From NCBI RefSeq assembly GCF_014636275.1, contig NZ_BMEB01000001.1:671371-735370 (forward strand): 64,000 nt of DNA, in the 5' to 3' direction. The position numbers and the translations under genes were made by a program. The notes under the pieces were generated by a model. The model searched no databases. It worked only from the letters and a program-made list of their open reading frames with translations, and was not told the DNA's origin. The DNA is from Cellulomonas carbonis. Lineage in GTDB: Bacteria; Actinomycetota; Actinomycetes; Actinomycetales; Cellulomonadaceae. The first letter of the stretch is position 1. Every line of letters starts with the position of its first letter. Shown piece by piece: positions 9,004 through 17,160 of this stretch.

Positions 9004-9902
9004 CCCGCCCTCCGGTCCTCGAGCAGGACGAGGTCCCCACCGCTCACGGAGGTCGCGACCGACGCGTCGTCCTGCCACGGGTGCGGGCAGGACGGGACGA
9101 CGACCTCGTGCACCGAGCCGTGCGCCGCACCGCCGCGTCCCGTGCGGCGCACGGTGAGCCGTCGGCTGCGCAGCCTGCCGTGACCGCGCCCGAGCCCCTC
9201 CCAGTGTGCGCCGGCGGCGTCGAGCACCACGTGGGCGCCGGGCCACGGCGTCGTCGGCACGAGCACCGCGGACCGCTCGCGGGCCCGCGCGGCGAGACGA
9301 CGACGGTCCGCGTCGGCGAGCACGGCGGCGGGCCCCACGACGACCGCGTCGAAGCCGTCGAGCAGGGCCGCGACCACCGTGGGGGCGTCGGCCCCCGGGG
9401 CCGGGACGAGCGCGACCCGGTCGAGCGCGAGACCGAGCTGGTGCGCGGCGAGCACACCGGCGTCGGGCAGTCCGACGAGCGCGACCCAGGCCCCCTCGGC
9501 GGACGCCTGGGCCAGCAGGGCGAGCACGAGCGAGGTCGACCCGTCGACCACGACGGTCGAGCCCCGTGCGAGGCCACCGGCCGGCAGCAGCGCGTCGAGC
9601 CCGGGGGCCACGGGCAGGAGCCGGGCGACGGCCTCCGGGTCCTCCGGGACGCGCGGCACCGCTCGTGCGGCGTCCTCGGGCACCGCACGGGCGCGCGGCT
9701 CCGCGGTCCGCGTGACCGGGCGGACCCACCGGGCCGCGCCGGTACGCTCCTCCGCGAGCCGCAGCACCGAGCGCGCGAGCTCCGCTCGTCCCGCCCCACC
9801 TGCGAGCCCGCCCCCGAGCCCACCTCCGGGCCCGGGACGCCCGACGGCCCGACCCTCGCGGTCCTCGTGGACCGCACCGCTGGCGGGCGCCGACACGCTC
9901 AC
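9000..9902 (-). CDS. imuA': ImuA'-like RecA-fold accessory protein
   Basis: About 300 residues; first gene of the mutasome cassette. The RecA-like core begins near residue 95 (PGLDALLPAGGLARGSTVVV). The position of the Walker A loop reads DGSTSLVL and lacks the GK[ST] signature, so ATP binding is doubtful, as in other ImuA' proteins. The first 80 residues are Ala/Arg-rich and poorly conserved. GTG 9902 is preceded by GGAGGTGGGAG, whereas the frame continuing upstream has no ribosome site and would run through the LexA box. In mycobacteria ImuA' binds ImuB and is needed for induced mutagenesis. Confidence 0.87.
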   Translation of the reverse strand: MSVSAPASGAVHEDREGRAVGRPGPGGGLGGGLAGGAGRAELARSVLRLAEERTGAARWVRPVTRTAEPRARAVPEDAARAVPRVPEDPEAVARLLPVAPGLDALLPAGGLARGSTVVVDGSTSLVLALLAQASAEGAWVALVGLPDAGVLAAHQLGLALDRVALVPAPGADAPTVVAALLDGFDAVVVGPAAVLADADRRRLAARARERSAVLVPTTPWPGAHVVLDAAGAHWEGLGRGHGRLRSRRLTVRRTGRGGAAHGSVHEVVVPSCPHPWQDDASVATSVSGGDLVLLEDRRAG

Positions 9903-9986
9903 AGCTCCCACCTCCGACCACCGCTCACAGGACCACCACGACAGCGCTCGACCCTCTGCCAGGTCGATCTCCCGTACCGCTGACCT

Positions 9987-10002
9987 TCGAACACCTGTTC
10001 GA
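9987..10002. promoter_or_regulatory. LexA (SOS) box of the mutasome cassette
   Basis: TCGAACACCTGTTCGA is a perfect inverted repeat TCGAAC-N4-GTTCGA, the actinobacterial LexA operator. It lies 85 bp upstream of the imuA' start. Apart from this box the 328-bp divergent gap (9903-10230) shows only the start region of the PEBP gene on the right, with GGAGG close to its ATG. Confidence 0.9.
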
Positions 10003-10230
10003 GAGTATGCCAGTGAACGCCGACACGACGGGCCTGTCAAACGTCCTCCGCAGCACCACCGGGTGACCCGCCCGGCGCCGTTCACCCGCCCGGACCAGGG
10101 CCTGTCGGGGGCGCACCTCCACGCGGACCGACGGGTCCCACGGCACGACGTGCGCTCCCGCGTCCACTTGTGAAGATGGGCAGCACACTGACGCCGCACG
10201 GACCACCGCAACCCCACCCACGGAGGACAC

Positions 10231-10761
10231 ATGGACCTGGACCGCCCCGAGGCCCCCGACCCGTACTCGCTGCTCCCGCGGGTCCCGACCTTCACCCTCA
10301 CCAGCGAGGACGTCACCGAGGGCGCCGAGGTCCCCGCCGCGTGCACCGCCGACGGGGGCAGCACCTCGCCGCACCTGACCTGGAGCGGCTTCCCCGAGAG
10401 CACGCAGGGCTTCGTCGTCTCGTGCTTCGACCCCGACGCGCCGACGCCCGCGGGCTACTGGCACTGGACGGTCGCCAACCTGCCTGCGTCGACCACGTCG
10501 CTGCCCGCCGGGGCCGGCTCACCCGACGGCGCCCTGCTGCCCGACGGCGCGGTCCAGACCCGGAACGACGCCGGGACGCCGGGCTACACCGGGGCCGCTC
10601 CCCCGCCCGGCGACCGCGCGCACCGGTACGTCTTCGCCGTGCACGCGCTCGACGTGCCGACGCTCGACGTCGACGCGGGCACCACACCGACGACCGTCGC
10701 GTTCCAGGCGCTGTTCCACACGGTCGCGCGCGCGACCCTCACGGGGACGTTCGCCCTCTGA
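10231..10761 (+). CDS. YbhB/YbcL family PEBP-like protein
   Basis: A 176-residue phosphatidylethanolamine-binding-protein fold, the usual length for bacterial YbhB. Visible blocks are the SPHLTWSGFPESTQGFVVSCFDPDAP region, whose acidic DPDAP forms the ligand pocket, then YWHWTVANLP, PGYTGAAPPPGDRAHRY and FAVHALD. Bacterial members are called Raf-kinase-inhibitor-like, but their ligand and role are mostly unknown. ATG 10231 follows GGAGG. The gene is divergent from the imu cassette and 42 bp ahead of the YbaK gene, possibly in one transcript. Confidence 0.9.
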   Translation: MDLDRPEAPDPYSLLPRVPTFTLTSEDVTEGAEVPAACTADGGSTSPHLTWSGFPESTQGFVVSCFDPDAPTPAGYWHWTVANLPASTTSLPAGAGSPDGALLPDGAVQTRNDAGTPGYTGAAPPPGDRAHRYVFAVHALDVPTLDVDAGTTPTTVAFQALFHTVARATLTGTFAL

Positions 10762-10803
10762 GCGACGCGCGCGGACCGGCGACGACCGGGTGACCATGGG
10801 GCC

Positions 10804-11355
10804 ATGCCCTTCCCCGGCCTCGACTGGACGCCCGCCCTGGACCGCCCCGACCTGCTCGCGGCGTCGACCGCGCGCGCCCTGGCACGCTGGGCCGACGACG
10901 ACGACGCGGTGCGCGCCTCCGTGCTGGTCGCCGAGATCGACCCGTCGCTCGCCGACACCGCCGCGCTGACCGCGGCCTACGACCTCCCGCTCGCGGCGTC
11001 CGCGAACTGCGTGGTCGTCGCGGGCCGACGCGCGGGCGACGAGCGCACCGCCGCGGCCGTGGTCCTCGCGACGACGCGCGCGGACGTCAACTCCGCGGTC
11101 AAGCGCCTGCTCGACGTCCGCAAGGCGTCGTTCCTGCCGATGGACCGTGCCGTCGAGGGCTCGGGCATGGAGTACGGCGGCATCACGCCGCTCGGGCTGC
11201 CCGAGGGCTGGCGGGTCCTCGTCGACGCCCGCGTCGCGGCGACCGACCACGTCGTCGTCGGCAGCGGCGTACGACGGTCCAAGGTCGCGCTGCCCGGGCC
11301 GCTGCTCGCGCGCATGCCGGGCGCCGAGGTCGTCGAGGACCTCGCGATCGCCTGA
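10804..11355 (+). CDS. YbaK/EbsC-type aminoacyl-tRNA deacylase domain protein
   Basis: A 183-residue stand-alone editing domain of the YbaK/ProX superfamily; such proteins clear mischarged tRNAs in trans. Family blocks seen include NCVVVAGRR, DVNSAVKRLLDVRKASFLP and the loop EYGGITPLGLPEGWRVLVDARV. The first 45 residues are a helical N-terminal part. Which tRNA it edits cannot be read from the sequence. It ends 52 bp before the convergent methyltransferase gene, and the gap holds only short GC-rich inverted repeats. Confidence 0.85.
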   Translation: MPFPGLDWTPALDRPDLLAASTARALARWADDDDAVRASVLVAEIDPSLADTAALTAAYDLPLAASANCVVVAGRRAGDERTAAAVVLATTRADVNSAVKRLLDVRKASFLPMDRAVEGSGMEYGGITPLGLPEGWRVLVDARVAATDHVVVGSGVRRSKVALPGPLLARMPGAEVVEDLAIA

Positions 11356-11407
11356 CCACCGGCCCCGTGCGGCCGGCCCGGACCCGCCCGACCGGCGGCC
11401 CGGCCGG

Positions 11408-12226
11408 TCAGCGCACGCGCGTCGCCCAGAACGCGACGGCGGCCGCCGCCCCGACGTTGAGCGAGTCCACCTCGCCGGCCATCGGGATCCGCACGACGAC
11501 GTCCGCCGCCGCCACCGTCGACGCGTGCAGGCCGTGACCCTCGGTGCCGAGCACGAGCGCGAGCCGCTCCGGTGGGTCGGCCTCGAGCGCGTCGAGCGTC
11601 ACGGCGTCGTCGGACAGCGCGAGCGCCGCCGTGACGAAGCCGAGCCGACGCAGCTCCGCGACGCCGTCGGGCCATGGGTCCACGCGCGTCCACGGCACCT
11701 GGAACACCGTGCCCATCGAGACCCGGACGCTGCGCCGGTACAGCGGGTCGGCGCAGCGCGGCGTCACCAGGACGGCGTCGACGCCGAGCGCCGCGGCGCT
11801 GCGGAACATCGCGCCCACGTTCGTGTGGTCGACGACGTCCTCGAGCACCGCCACGCGCCGTGCTCCCGCGAGCACCTCCTCGACGGTCCGCGGGGCCGGG
11901 CGGTGCATGGCCGCGAGCGCGCCGCGGTGCAGGTGGAACCCGGTGAGACCCTCGACGACGTCGCGCTCGCCGACGTACACGGGCAGGTCCCCGTGGCGCG
12001 CGACGACGTCCGCGAGGAGCGGCTCGAGGTCGGGCAGCCAGCGCTCGGTCATGAGGAACGACCGCGGCCGGTGCCCCGCCCCCAGCGCACGCTCGATGAC
12101 CTTCGAGCTCTCGGCCATGTACAGGCCCTCGGCCGGCTCGCGGCGCGAGCGCAGCGCGACGTCGGTCAGGCCGGTGTAGTCGACGAGACGCGGGTCGGCG
12201 GGGTCGGTGATGCGGACGACGGGCAC
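11408..12226 (-). CDS. TrmH/SpoU-family RNA 2'-O-methyltransferase
   Basis: A 272-residue SPOUT enzyme using S-adenosylmethionine to methylate ribose in rRNA or tRNA. The N-terminal 100 residues form a substrate-binding domain (AESSKVIERAL). The knotted catalytic domain shows motif 1 DHTNVGAMFRSAAALG, motif 2 LVLGTEGHGL and motif 3 IPMAGEVDSLNVGAAAAVAF. The catalytic Arg is in MFRSA and the Asn in SLNVG. It starts with GTG at 12226. The target nucleotide is not predictable, and no other RNA-modification gene is beside it. Confidence 0.9.
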   Translation of the reverse strand: MPVVRITDPADPRLVDYTGLTDVALRSRREPAEGLYMAESSKVIERALGAGHRPRSFLMTERWLPDLEPLLADVVARHGDLPVYVGERDVVEGLTGFHLHRGALAAMHRPAPRTVEEVLAGARRVAVLEDVVDHTNVGAMFRSAAALGVDAVLVTPRCADPLYRRSVRVSMGTVFQVPWTRVDPWPDGVAELRRLGFVTAALALSDDAVTLDALEADPPERLALVLGTEGHGLHASTVAAADVVVRIPMAGEVDSLNVGAAAAVAFWATRVR

Positions 12227-12390
12227 GGCGGAAGTCTGCCCGACGCCCGCACCTGGCGCGGCACGCCCTCGCGCGTCGCGCGGTGCTCCCGGTGGGCACG
12301 ACGCGGAGCCGGACGCGGCGCGACGACGGCGCGGCGGATAGCGTCTGGCTCCAGGCGCACGTGCGCCGCCCCCGTCCGGCGAGGAGCACC

Positions 12391-12594
12391 ATGGGCCAGA
12401 AGGCGCTGTACGCGATCGCGTGGCTCGGGCTCACGGCCGTCGTCGGCTACACGCTGGTCCTCGCGCTGTCGGCGCTCGGCCGGCTCTCGGGGCTGCAGAC
12501 GACCGCGGTCCTCGTGGCCTCGGGCGTCGTCGTGCTGCTCTGGCTGCGCCGCGTGACGCGAGCGCGACCGGGCGGCCGGTCCCGGCTCGACTGA
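12391..12594 (+). CDS. Small two-helix membrane protein of unknown function
   Basis: 67 residues with two membrane segments (about 6-28 and 37-53) joined by GRLSGLQTT, then a basic tail RRVTRARPGGRSR that should sit in the cytoplasm. ATG 12391 follows GAGGAG at 8 bp, so the longer frame from 12283 is rejected. I recognise no family. It stands alone between two minus-strand units. Confidence 0.6.
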   Translation: MGQKALYAIAWLGLTAVVGYTLVLALSALGRLSGLQTTAVLVASGVVVLLWLRRVTRARPGGRSRLD

Positions 12595-12668
12595 CGGTCA
12601 CCCGCGCGAGGCAGGCGTCTCACGGCTCGCCGACCCGCCTGCGTGGCCTGCGCGCCCACCCTGAGCCG

Positions 12669-14636
12669 TCAGTCGACCGGCGCCGCGGCCGCCGCGAACT
12701 GGCTCGCGTAGAGCCGCGCGTACGCGCCGCCGGCCGCGACGAGGGCGTCGTGCGTGCCCTGCTCGACGATCGACCCGCGCTCCATGACGAGGATGAGGTC
12801 GGCGTCGCGGATCGTCGACAGGCGGTGCGCGATGACGAACGACGTGCGCCCCTGGCGCAGGGCGGCCATGGCGTGCTGGACGAGCACCTCGGTGCGCGTG
12901 TCGACCGACGACGTCGCCTCGTCGAGGACGAGGATCGCGGGGTCGGCGATGAACGCGCGTGCGATGGTGAGCAGCTGCTTCTCGCCCGCGGACACGTTGC
13001 CCGCCTCCTCGTCGACCACGGTGTCGTACCCGTCCGGGAGCGTCCGCACGAACCGGTCGACGTGCGTGACGCGGGCCGCGTCCAGCACCTCCTCGCGCGT
13101 CGCGCCCGGGCGGCCGTAGGCGATGTTGTCCGCGATCGTCCCGCCGAACAGCCACGTGTCCTGCAGGACCATGCCGAGCGAGCGGCGGAGCGTCTCGCGG
13201 TCCATCGTCGCGGTGTCGACCCCGTCGAGCAGGATGCGACCGGAGTCGACGTCGTAGAACCGCATGAGGAGGTTCACGAGCGTCGTCTTGCCCGCACCGG
13301 TCGGTCCGACGATCGCGACGGTCCGACCCGGCTCGACGGACAGGGACAGGTCCTCGATGAGCGGCTTGTCGGCGTCGTAGCGGAACGACACGTGCTCGAG
13401 CTCGACCCGACCCCGCACGGGGTCCGGCCGCGGCGCGTCGATGGGCTCGGGCGACTGCTCGGGCGCGTCGAGCAGCTCGAAGACGCGCTCGGCCGACGCG
13501 ACGCCCGACTGCAGCAGGTTCATCATCGACGCGACCTGGGTGAGCGGCTGCGTGAACTGGCGCGAGTACTGGATGAAGGCCTGCACGTCACCGAGGCTGA
13601 TGGCGCCCGCGGCGACCCGGAGGCCACCGACGACGGCGATCACGACGTAGCCGAGGTTGCCGATGAACATCATCGCGGGGTGGATGATCCCCGAGATGGC
13701 GTTCGCGCGGAACGACGCCTCGTACAGCGCCTCGTTCTCGGCGTGGAAGGTGCGGGACGCGTCCTGCTGCCGGCCGAACACCTTGACCAGCGCGTGCCCC
13801 GAGTACATCTCCTCGACGTGGCTGTTGAGGCGCCCGGTGCTGGCCCACTGCGCGACGAACTGCGGCTGCGCACGCTTGGCGATCACCGCTGTCACGACCC
13901 CTGCGAGCGGGACCGTGAGGACCGCGACGAGCGCGAGGACCGGCGAGATCCACAGCATCATGCCGAGCACGCCGACGACCATGAGCACGGCCTGGATGAG
14001 CTGGCTGAGCGTCTGCTGGAGCGTCTGGGCGATGTTGTCGATGTCGTTCGTGACGCGCGAGAGCAGCTCGCCGCGCGGCTGGCGGTCGACGTGCCGCAGG
14101 GGCAGGCGCGAGAGCTTCGCCTCGACCTCCTCGCGCATCCGGAACACCGCGCGCTGGACCACGTGCGTCGTCAGCAGGCCCTGGACCCAGCCGAGCACCC
14201 ACGCCCCGGCGTACAGCGCGAGGACGGTCAGCAGCACGCCACGGAGTGCGCCCGTGTCGACGCCCTGGCCGGGCGTCACGTGGTCCATGGCCGCGAGCAT
14301 GTCGGCGAGCTCGACCTCGCCGTCGCGCCGCAGCCCCTCGACCGCCTGCGCCTGCGTGACGTCCGCGGGCAGGCGGCGGCCGATGACGCCGCCGAAGACG
14401 ACGTCCGTCGCGGTGCCGAGCACCTTGGGCCCCAGCACCGACAGCGTCACGGTGCCTGCCGTCAGCACCACGGCGACGACGAGCAGTGCCCGCTCGGGTC
14501 GGAGCATGCCGAGCAGCCTGCGCAGCGACCCGCGGAAGTCCATGGGCTTGGCGACGGGCATGCCCATGCCGTGACCCATGGGTCCGTGCGGTCGGGGGCC
14601 GGCGGGGACGGGCGTCCGGGTCTGCTGCGCGCTCAC
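12669..14636 (-). CDS. ABC exporter half-transporter (second of a pair)
   Basis: 655 residues with a membrane domain fused to an ATPase, probably a heterodimeric multidrug exporter with the gene before it. An N-terminal Gly/Pro/Met stretch (residues 10-30) precedes six membrane helices spread over about 45-365. The ATPase domain has Walker A GPTGAGKTT and Walker B ILVLDEATSS. The signature reads NVSAGEKQ instead of the usual SGGQ, so one of the two composite ATP sites may be degenerate, as in heterodimeric exporters. GTG 14636 overlaps the upstream stop (GTGA). The substrate is unknown. Confidence 0.9.
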   Translation of the reverse strand: MSAQQTRTPVPAGPRPHGPMGHGMGMPVAKPMDFRGSLRRLLGMLRPERALLVVAVVLTAGTVTLSVLGPKVLGTATDVVFGGVIGRRLPADVTQAQAVEGLRRDGEVELADMLAAMDHVTPGQGVDTGALRGVLLTVLALYAGAWVLGWVQGLLTTHVVQRAVFRMREEVEAKLSRLPLRHVDRQPRGELLSRVTNDIDNIAQTLQQTLSQLIQAVLMVVGVLGMMLWISPVLALVAVLTVPLAGVVTAVIAKRAQPQFVAQWASTGRLNSHVEEMYSGHALVKVFGRQQDASRTFHAENEALYEASFRANAISGIIHPAMMFIGNLGYVVIAVVGGLRVAAGAISLGDVQAFIQYSRQFTQPLTQVASMMNLLQSGVASAERVFELLDAPEQSPEPIDAPRPDPVRGRVELEHVSFRYDADKPLIEDLSLSVEPGRTVAIVGPTGAGKTTLVNLLMRFYDVDSGRILLDGVDTATMDRETLRRSLGMVLQDTWLFGGTIADNIAYGRPGATREEVLDAARVTHVDRFVRTLPDGYDTVVDEEAGNVSAGEKQLLTIARAFIADPAILVLDEATSSVDTRTEVLVQHAMAALRQGRTSFVIAHRLSTIRDADLILVMERGSIVEQGTHDALVAAGGAYARLYASQFAAAAAPVD

Positions 14637-16363
14637 GCCGCCTCCTCCACGCTCACCTGCGACAGGACGATCTCTCGGTACGTGTCGTTCGTCGCCATGA
14701 GCTCGGCGTGGGTTCCCGTGCCGACGACGCGACCCTCGTCGAGCACGACGATCCGGTCGGCGTGCCGGATCGTGCTCACACGCTGCGCGACGACGACGAC
14801 GGTCGCGTCGCGCGTCTCCGGCACGAGCGCGGCGCGCAGCGCGGCGTCGGTCGCGTAGTCGAGCGCGGAGAACGAGTCGTCGAGCAGGTAGATCTCGGGC
14901 CGGCGGACGACGGCCCGCGCGATCGCCAGGCGCTGCCGCTGGCCGCCCGACACGTTGGTCCCGCCCTGCTCGACGCGCGCGTCGAGCCCGCCCATCTCCC
15001 GCACGAACTCTGCCGCCTGCGCGACCTCGAGCGCGTGCCACATCTCGTCCTCGGCGGCGTCCTCCTTGCCGTAGGTGAGGTTGCTCGCGACCGTGCCGCT
15101 GAACAGGTAGGGCCGCTGGGGCACGTACCCGATGCGCGACCACAGCGTCTCGGGCTCGAGGTCGCGCACGTCGACCCCGTCGACGAGGACCGCTCCGCCC
15201 GTCACGTCGTACAGGCGCGGGACGGTCTGCAGCAGGGTCGTCTTCCCCGAGCCGGTCGACCCGATGATCGCCGTCGTGCGACCGGGCTCGGCGAGCAGGC
15301 TGACGCCGCGCAGCACGGGCTCCTCGGCACCGGGGTACGCGAAGTCGACGCCGCGCAGCTCGACGGTCGCGCGCCGCTCGAGCCGCGTGACCGGCCGTTC
15401 CGCGACGACGACCGAGGTGCTCGTGCCGAGGACCTCGGTGATGCGGCCCGCGGACACCTCGGCGCGCGGGACCAGCATGAACATCATCACGGCCATCATG
15501 ACGGCCACGAGGATCTGCATGATGTAGGAGAGGAACGCGACGAGCGAGCCGACCTGCATCGACCCGGCGTCGACGCGCATCCCGCCGAACCACAGCACCG
15601 CGACGCTCGAGACGTTCATGATCAGCATGACGGTCGGGAAGACCACCGCCATGACGCGCCCCACGCCGAGCCCGACCTCCATGACGTCCGCGTTGGCCCG
15701 CGCGAACCGCTCGCGCTCGTGCGCGTCCCGCACGAAGGCGCGGATGACGCGGATGCCGGCGACCTGCTCGCGCAGGACGCGGTTGAGGGCGTCGATCCGC
15801 TGCTGCATGCGCTGGAACAGCGGCCGCATCCGCACGATCGCGAACCCCATGACGGCCGCGAGGACGGGCACGACGACGAGGAGCAGGCCCGAGAGCGGCA
15901 CGTCCTCGCGCAGGGCCATCACGACACCGCCGACCATGATCACCGGAGCGGCGACGACGATCGTGAGGATCATGAACAGCACCGTCTGGACCTGGGTGAC
16001 GTCGTTGGTCGTGCGCGTGATGAGCGACGGCGCGCCGAACCGCCCGAGCTCCTGCGCCGAGAAGGTCTGCACGTGGTCGAACACCGCGGCGCGCAGGTCG
16101 CGCCCGACCCCCATCGCGATGCGCGCCCCGGCGTAGACGGCTCCCGCGGCGCACAGCACCTGGGCGGTCGTCACCGCGAGCATCACACCGCCGAGCCGCA
16201 GCACGACCCCGGTGTCGCCCTGCGTGACGCCGTCGTCGATGATGTCCGCGTTGAGGCTCGGCAGGTAGAGGTTCGCGACCGCCTGGACGAGCTGGAGGAC
16301 GAGCACGGCCGTGATGAGCCCCCGGTAGTCGCCGAGGTACCGGCGCAGCAGCGTGATCAGCAC
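14633..16363 (-). CDS. ABC exporter half-transporter (first of a pair)
   Basis: 576 residues: six membrane helices (about 15-310, including TNDVTQVQTVLFMILTIVV) and a C-terminal ATPase. The ATPase has Walker A GSTGSGKTT, signature [10 protein letters not shown] and Walker B IYLLDDSFSALD. The Walker B ends in D rather than the catalytic E, which supports pairing with the neighbour to make one good and one poor ATP site. It starts 7 bp inside the TetR gene and is followed by GTGA overlap. The order regulator-exporter-exporter suggests TetR-controlled drug efflux. Confidence 0.9.
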   Translation of the reverse strand: MLITLLRRYLGDYRGLITAVLVLQLVQAVANLYLPSLNADIIDDGVTQGDTGVVLRLGGVMLAVTTAQVLCAAGAVYAGARIAMGVGRDLRAAVFDHVQTFSAQELGRFGAPSLITRTTNDVTQVQTVLFMILTIVVAAPVIMVGGVVMALREDVPLSGLLLVVVPVLAAVMGFAIVRMRPLFQRMQQRIDALNRVLREQVAGIRVIRAFVRDAHERERFARANADVMEVGLGVGRVMAVVFPTVMLIMNVSSVAVLWFGGMRVDAGSMQVGSLVAFLSYIMQILVAVMMAVMMFMLVPRAEVSAGRITEVLGTSTSVVVAERPVTRLERRATVELRGVDFAYPGAEEPVLRGVSLLAEPGRTTAIIGSTGSGKTTLLQTVPRLYDVTGGAVLVDGVDVRDLEPETLWSRIGYVPQRPYLFSGTVASNLTYGKEDAAEDEMWHALEVAQAAEFVREMGGLDARVEQGGTNVSGGQRQRLAIARAVVRRPEIYLLDDSFSALDYATDAALRAALVPETRDATVVVVAQRVSTIRHADRIVVLDEGRVVGTGTHAELMATNDTYREIVLSQVSVEEAA

Positions 16364-17028
16364 GACTCCCCCTCACGGACGGCCCCGGCGCAGAACAGCT
16401 CGGTGAGGTCGTCGGCGTCGAGGTCCGAGCCGCGGCCGAGCGGACCGACCACCGCGAGCACGAGACCGACGAGCAGCCGCGCGCAGACGGCCGGCTCGCG
16501 TCGGAGCCGCCCACCGACGGGCTCGAGCAGCTCCGCGACCGCGGTCACGACCGCCTCCACGTGGTCCCGCCCGGCCGGCCGGGGGTGCGGGTGCGGCGCC
16601 CCCGGGTCCATCGCGTGCACGAGCGACACGAGGCCGGACACCTCACGGGCCCGGTCCAGCAGGATGCCGACGACGACACGCACGAGGGTCGACGGGTCGG
16701 ACGCTCCCTGCGCACGCGGCACGCCCCCGAGCGCCGCGACGAGCGGCGCCGGGTCCAGTGCGCGCTCGATCGCCGCCCGGACGAGCGACGCCTTGTCGGG
16801 GAAGACGCGGAAGAGCGTCCCTTCCGCGACGCACGCGGCCTCGGCGAGCTCGCGCGTCGTGACGGCGAGCCCCCGGTCGAGCAGGAGGGGCACGGTCGCG
16901 GCGAGGACGGCGTCGCGGCGGTCGTCGGGCGACATGGGTGCGGCCCGTGAGGCGGTGCGGCGTGACGTCGAGGGAGGCACGGCGGGTGCGGGGGGCACGG
17001 CAGGTGCGGGCGGTGCGGCGGGGCTCAC
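16357..17028 (-). CDS. TetR family transcriptional regulator
   Basis: 223 residues from GTG 17028; ATG 16935 would give 192. The helix-turn-helix DNA-binding domain covers about 33-80, with recognition region TTRELAEAACVAEGTLFRVFPDKASLV. The C-terminal ligand-binding part is Ala/Leu/Val-rich. The first 31 residues are repetitive (PPAPAVPPAPAVPPSTS), so the shorter start is possible. A palindromic operator lies 16 bp upstream of the GTG, implying autoregulation and control of the downstream exporters. The inducer is unknown. Confidence 0.9.
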   Translation of the reverse strand: MSPAAPPAPAVPPAPAVPPSTSRRTASRAAPMSPDDRRDAVLAATVPLLLDRGLAVTTRELAEAACVAEGTLFRVFPDKASLVRAAIERALDPAPLVAALGGVPRAQGASDPSTLVRVVVGILLDRAREVSGLVSLVHAMDPGAPHPHPRPAGRDHVEAVVTAVAELLEPVGGRLRREPAVCARLLVGLVLAVVGPLGRGSDLDADDLTELFCAGAVREGESC

Positions 17029-17044
17029 CCGAGCACCCTACGTC

Positions 17045-17064
17045 ATGAGTGAGTGCTCACTCAT
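17045..17064. promoter_or_regulatory. Palindromic TetR operator
   Basis: ATGAGTGAG (17045-17053), a 2-bp centre TG, then CTCACTCAT (17056-17064): perfect 9-bp arms. The TGAGTGA/TCACTCA form is seen upstream of other actinobacterial TetR-exporter operons. Binding here would block the tetR promoter. Confidence 0.8.
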
Positions 17065-17119
17065 TCGCTGTCGGCGAACGCACGGCGCCCGTCGCCCGGT
17101 GGGCGGGGAGCGGACGCAG

Positions 17120-17154
17120 GACGGGCCCCCGACCACTGAGGTCGGGGGCCCGTC
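17120..17154. terminator. Terminator hairpin after the SPFH gene
   Basis: Perfect 15-bp stem 17120-17134 / 17140-17154 (GACGGGCCCCCGACC and its complement) with loop ACTGA. It sits 6 bp beyond the SPFH stop, between the nfeD-SPFH unit and the tetR operator. Confidence 0.75.
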
Positions 17155-17160
17155 GCTCGC

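Noticed and set aside
9903..10403. Longer N-terminus for ImuA'
   Set aside because: The extension would run across the LexA box and into the divergent gene; no homology-like features.
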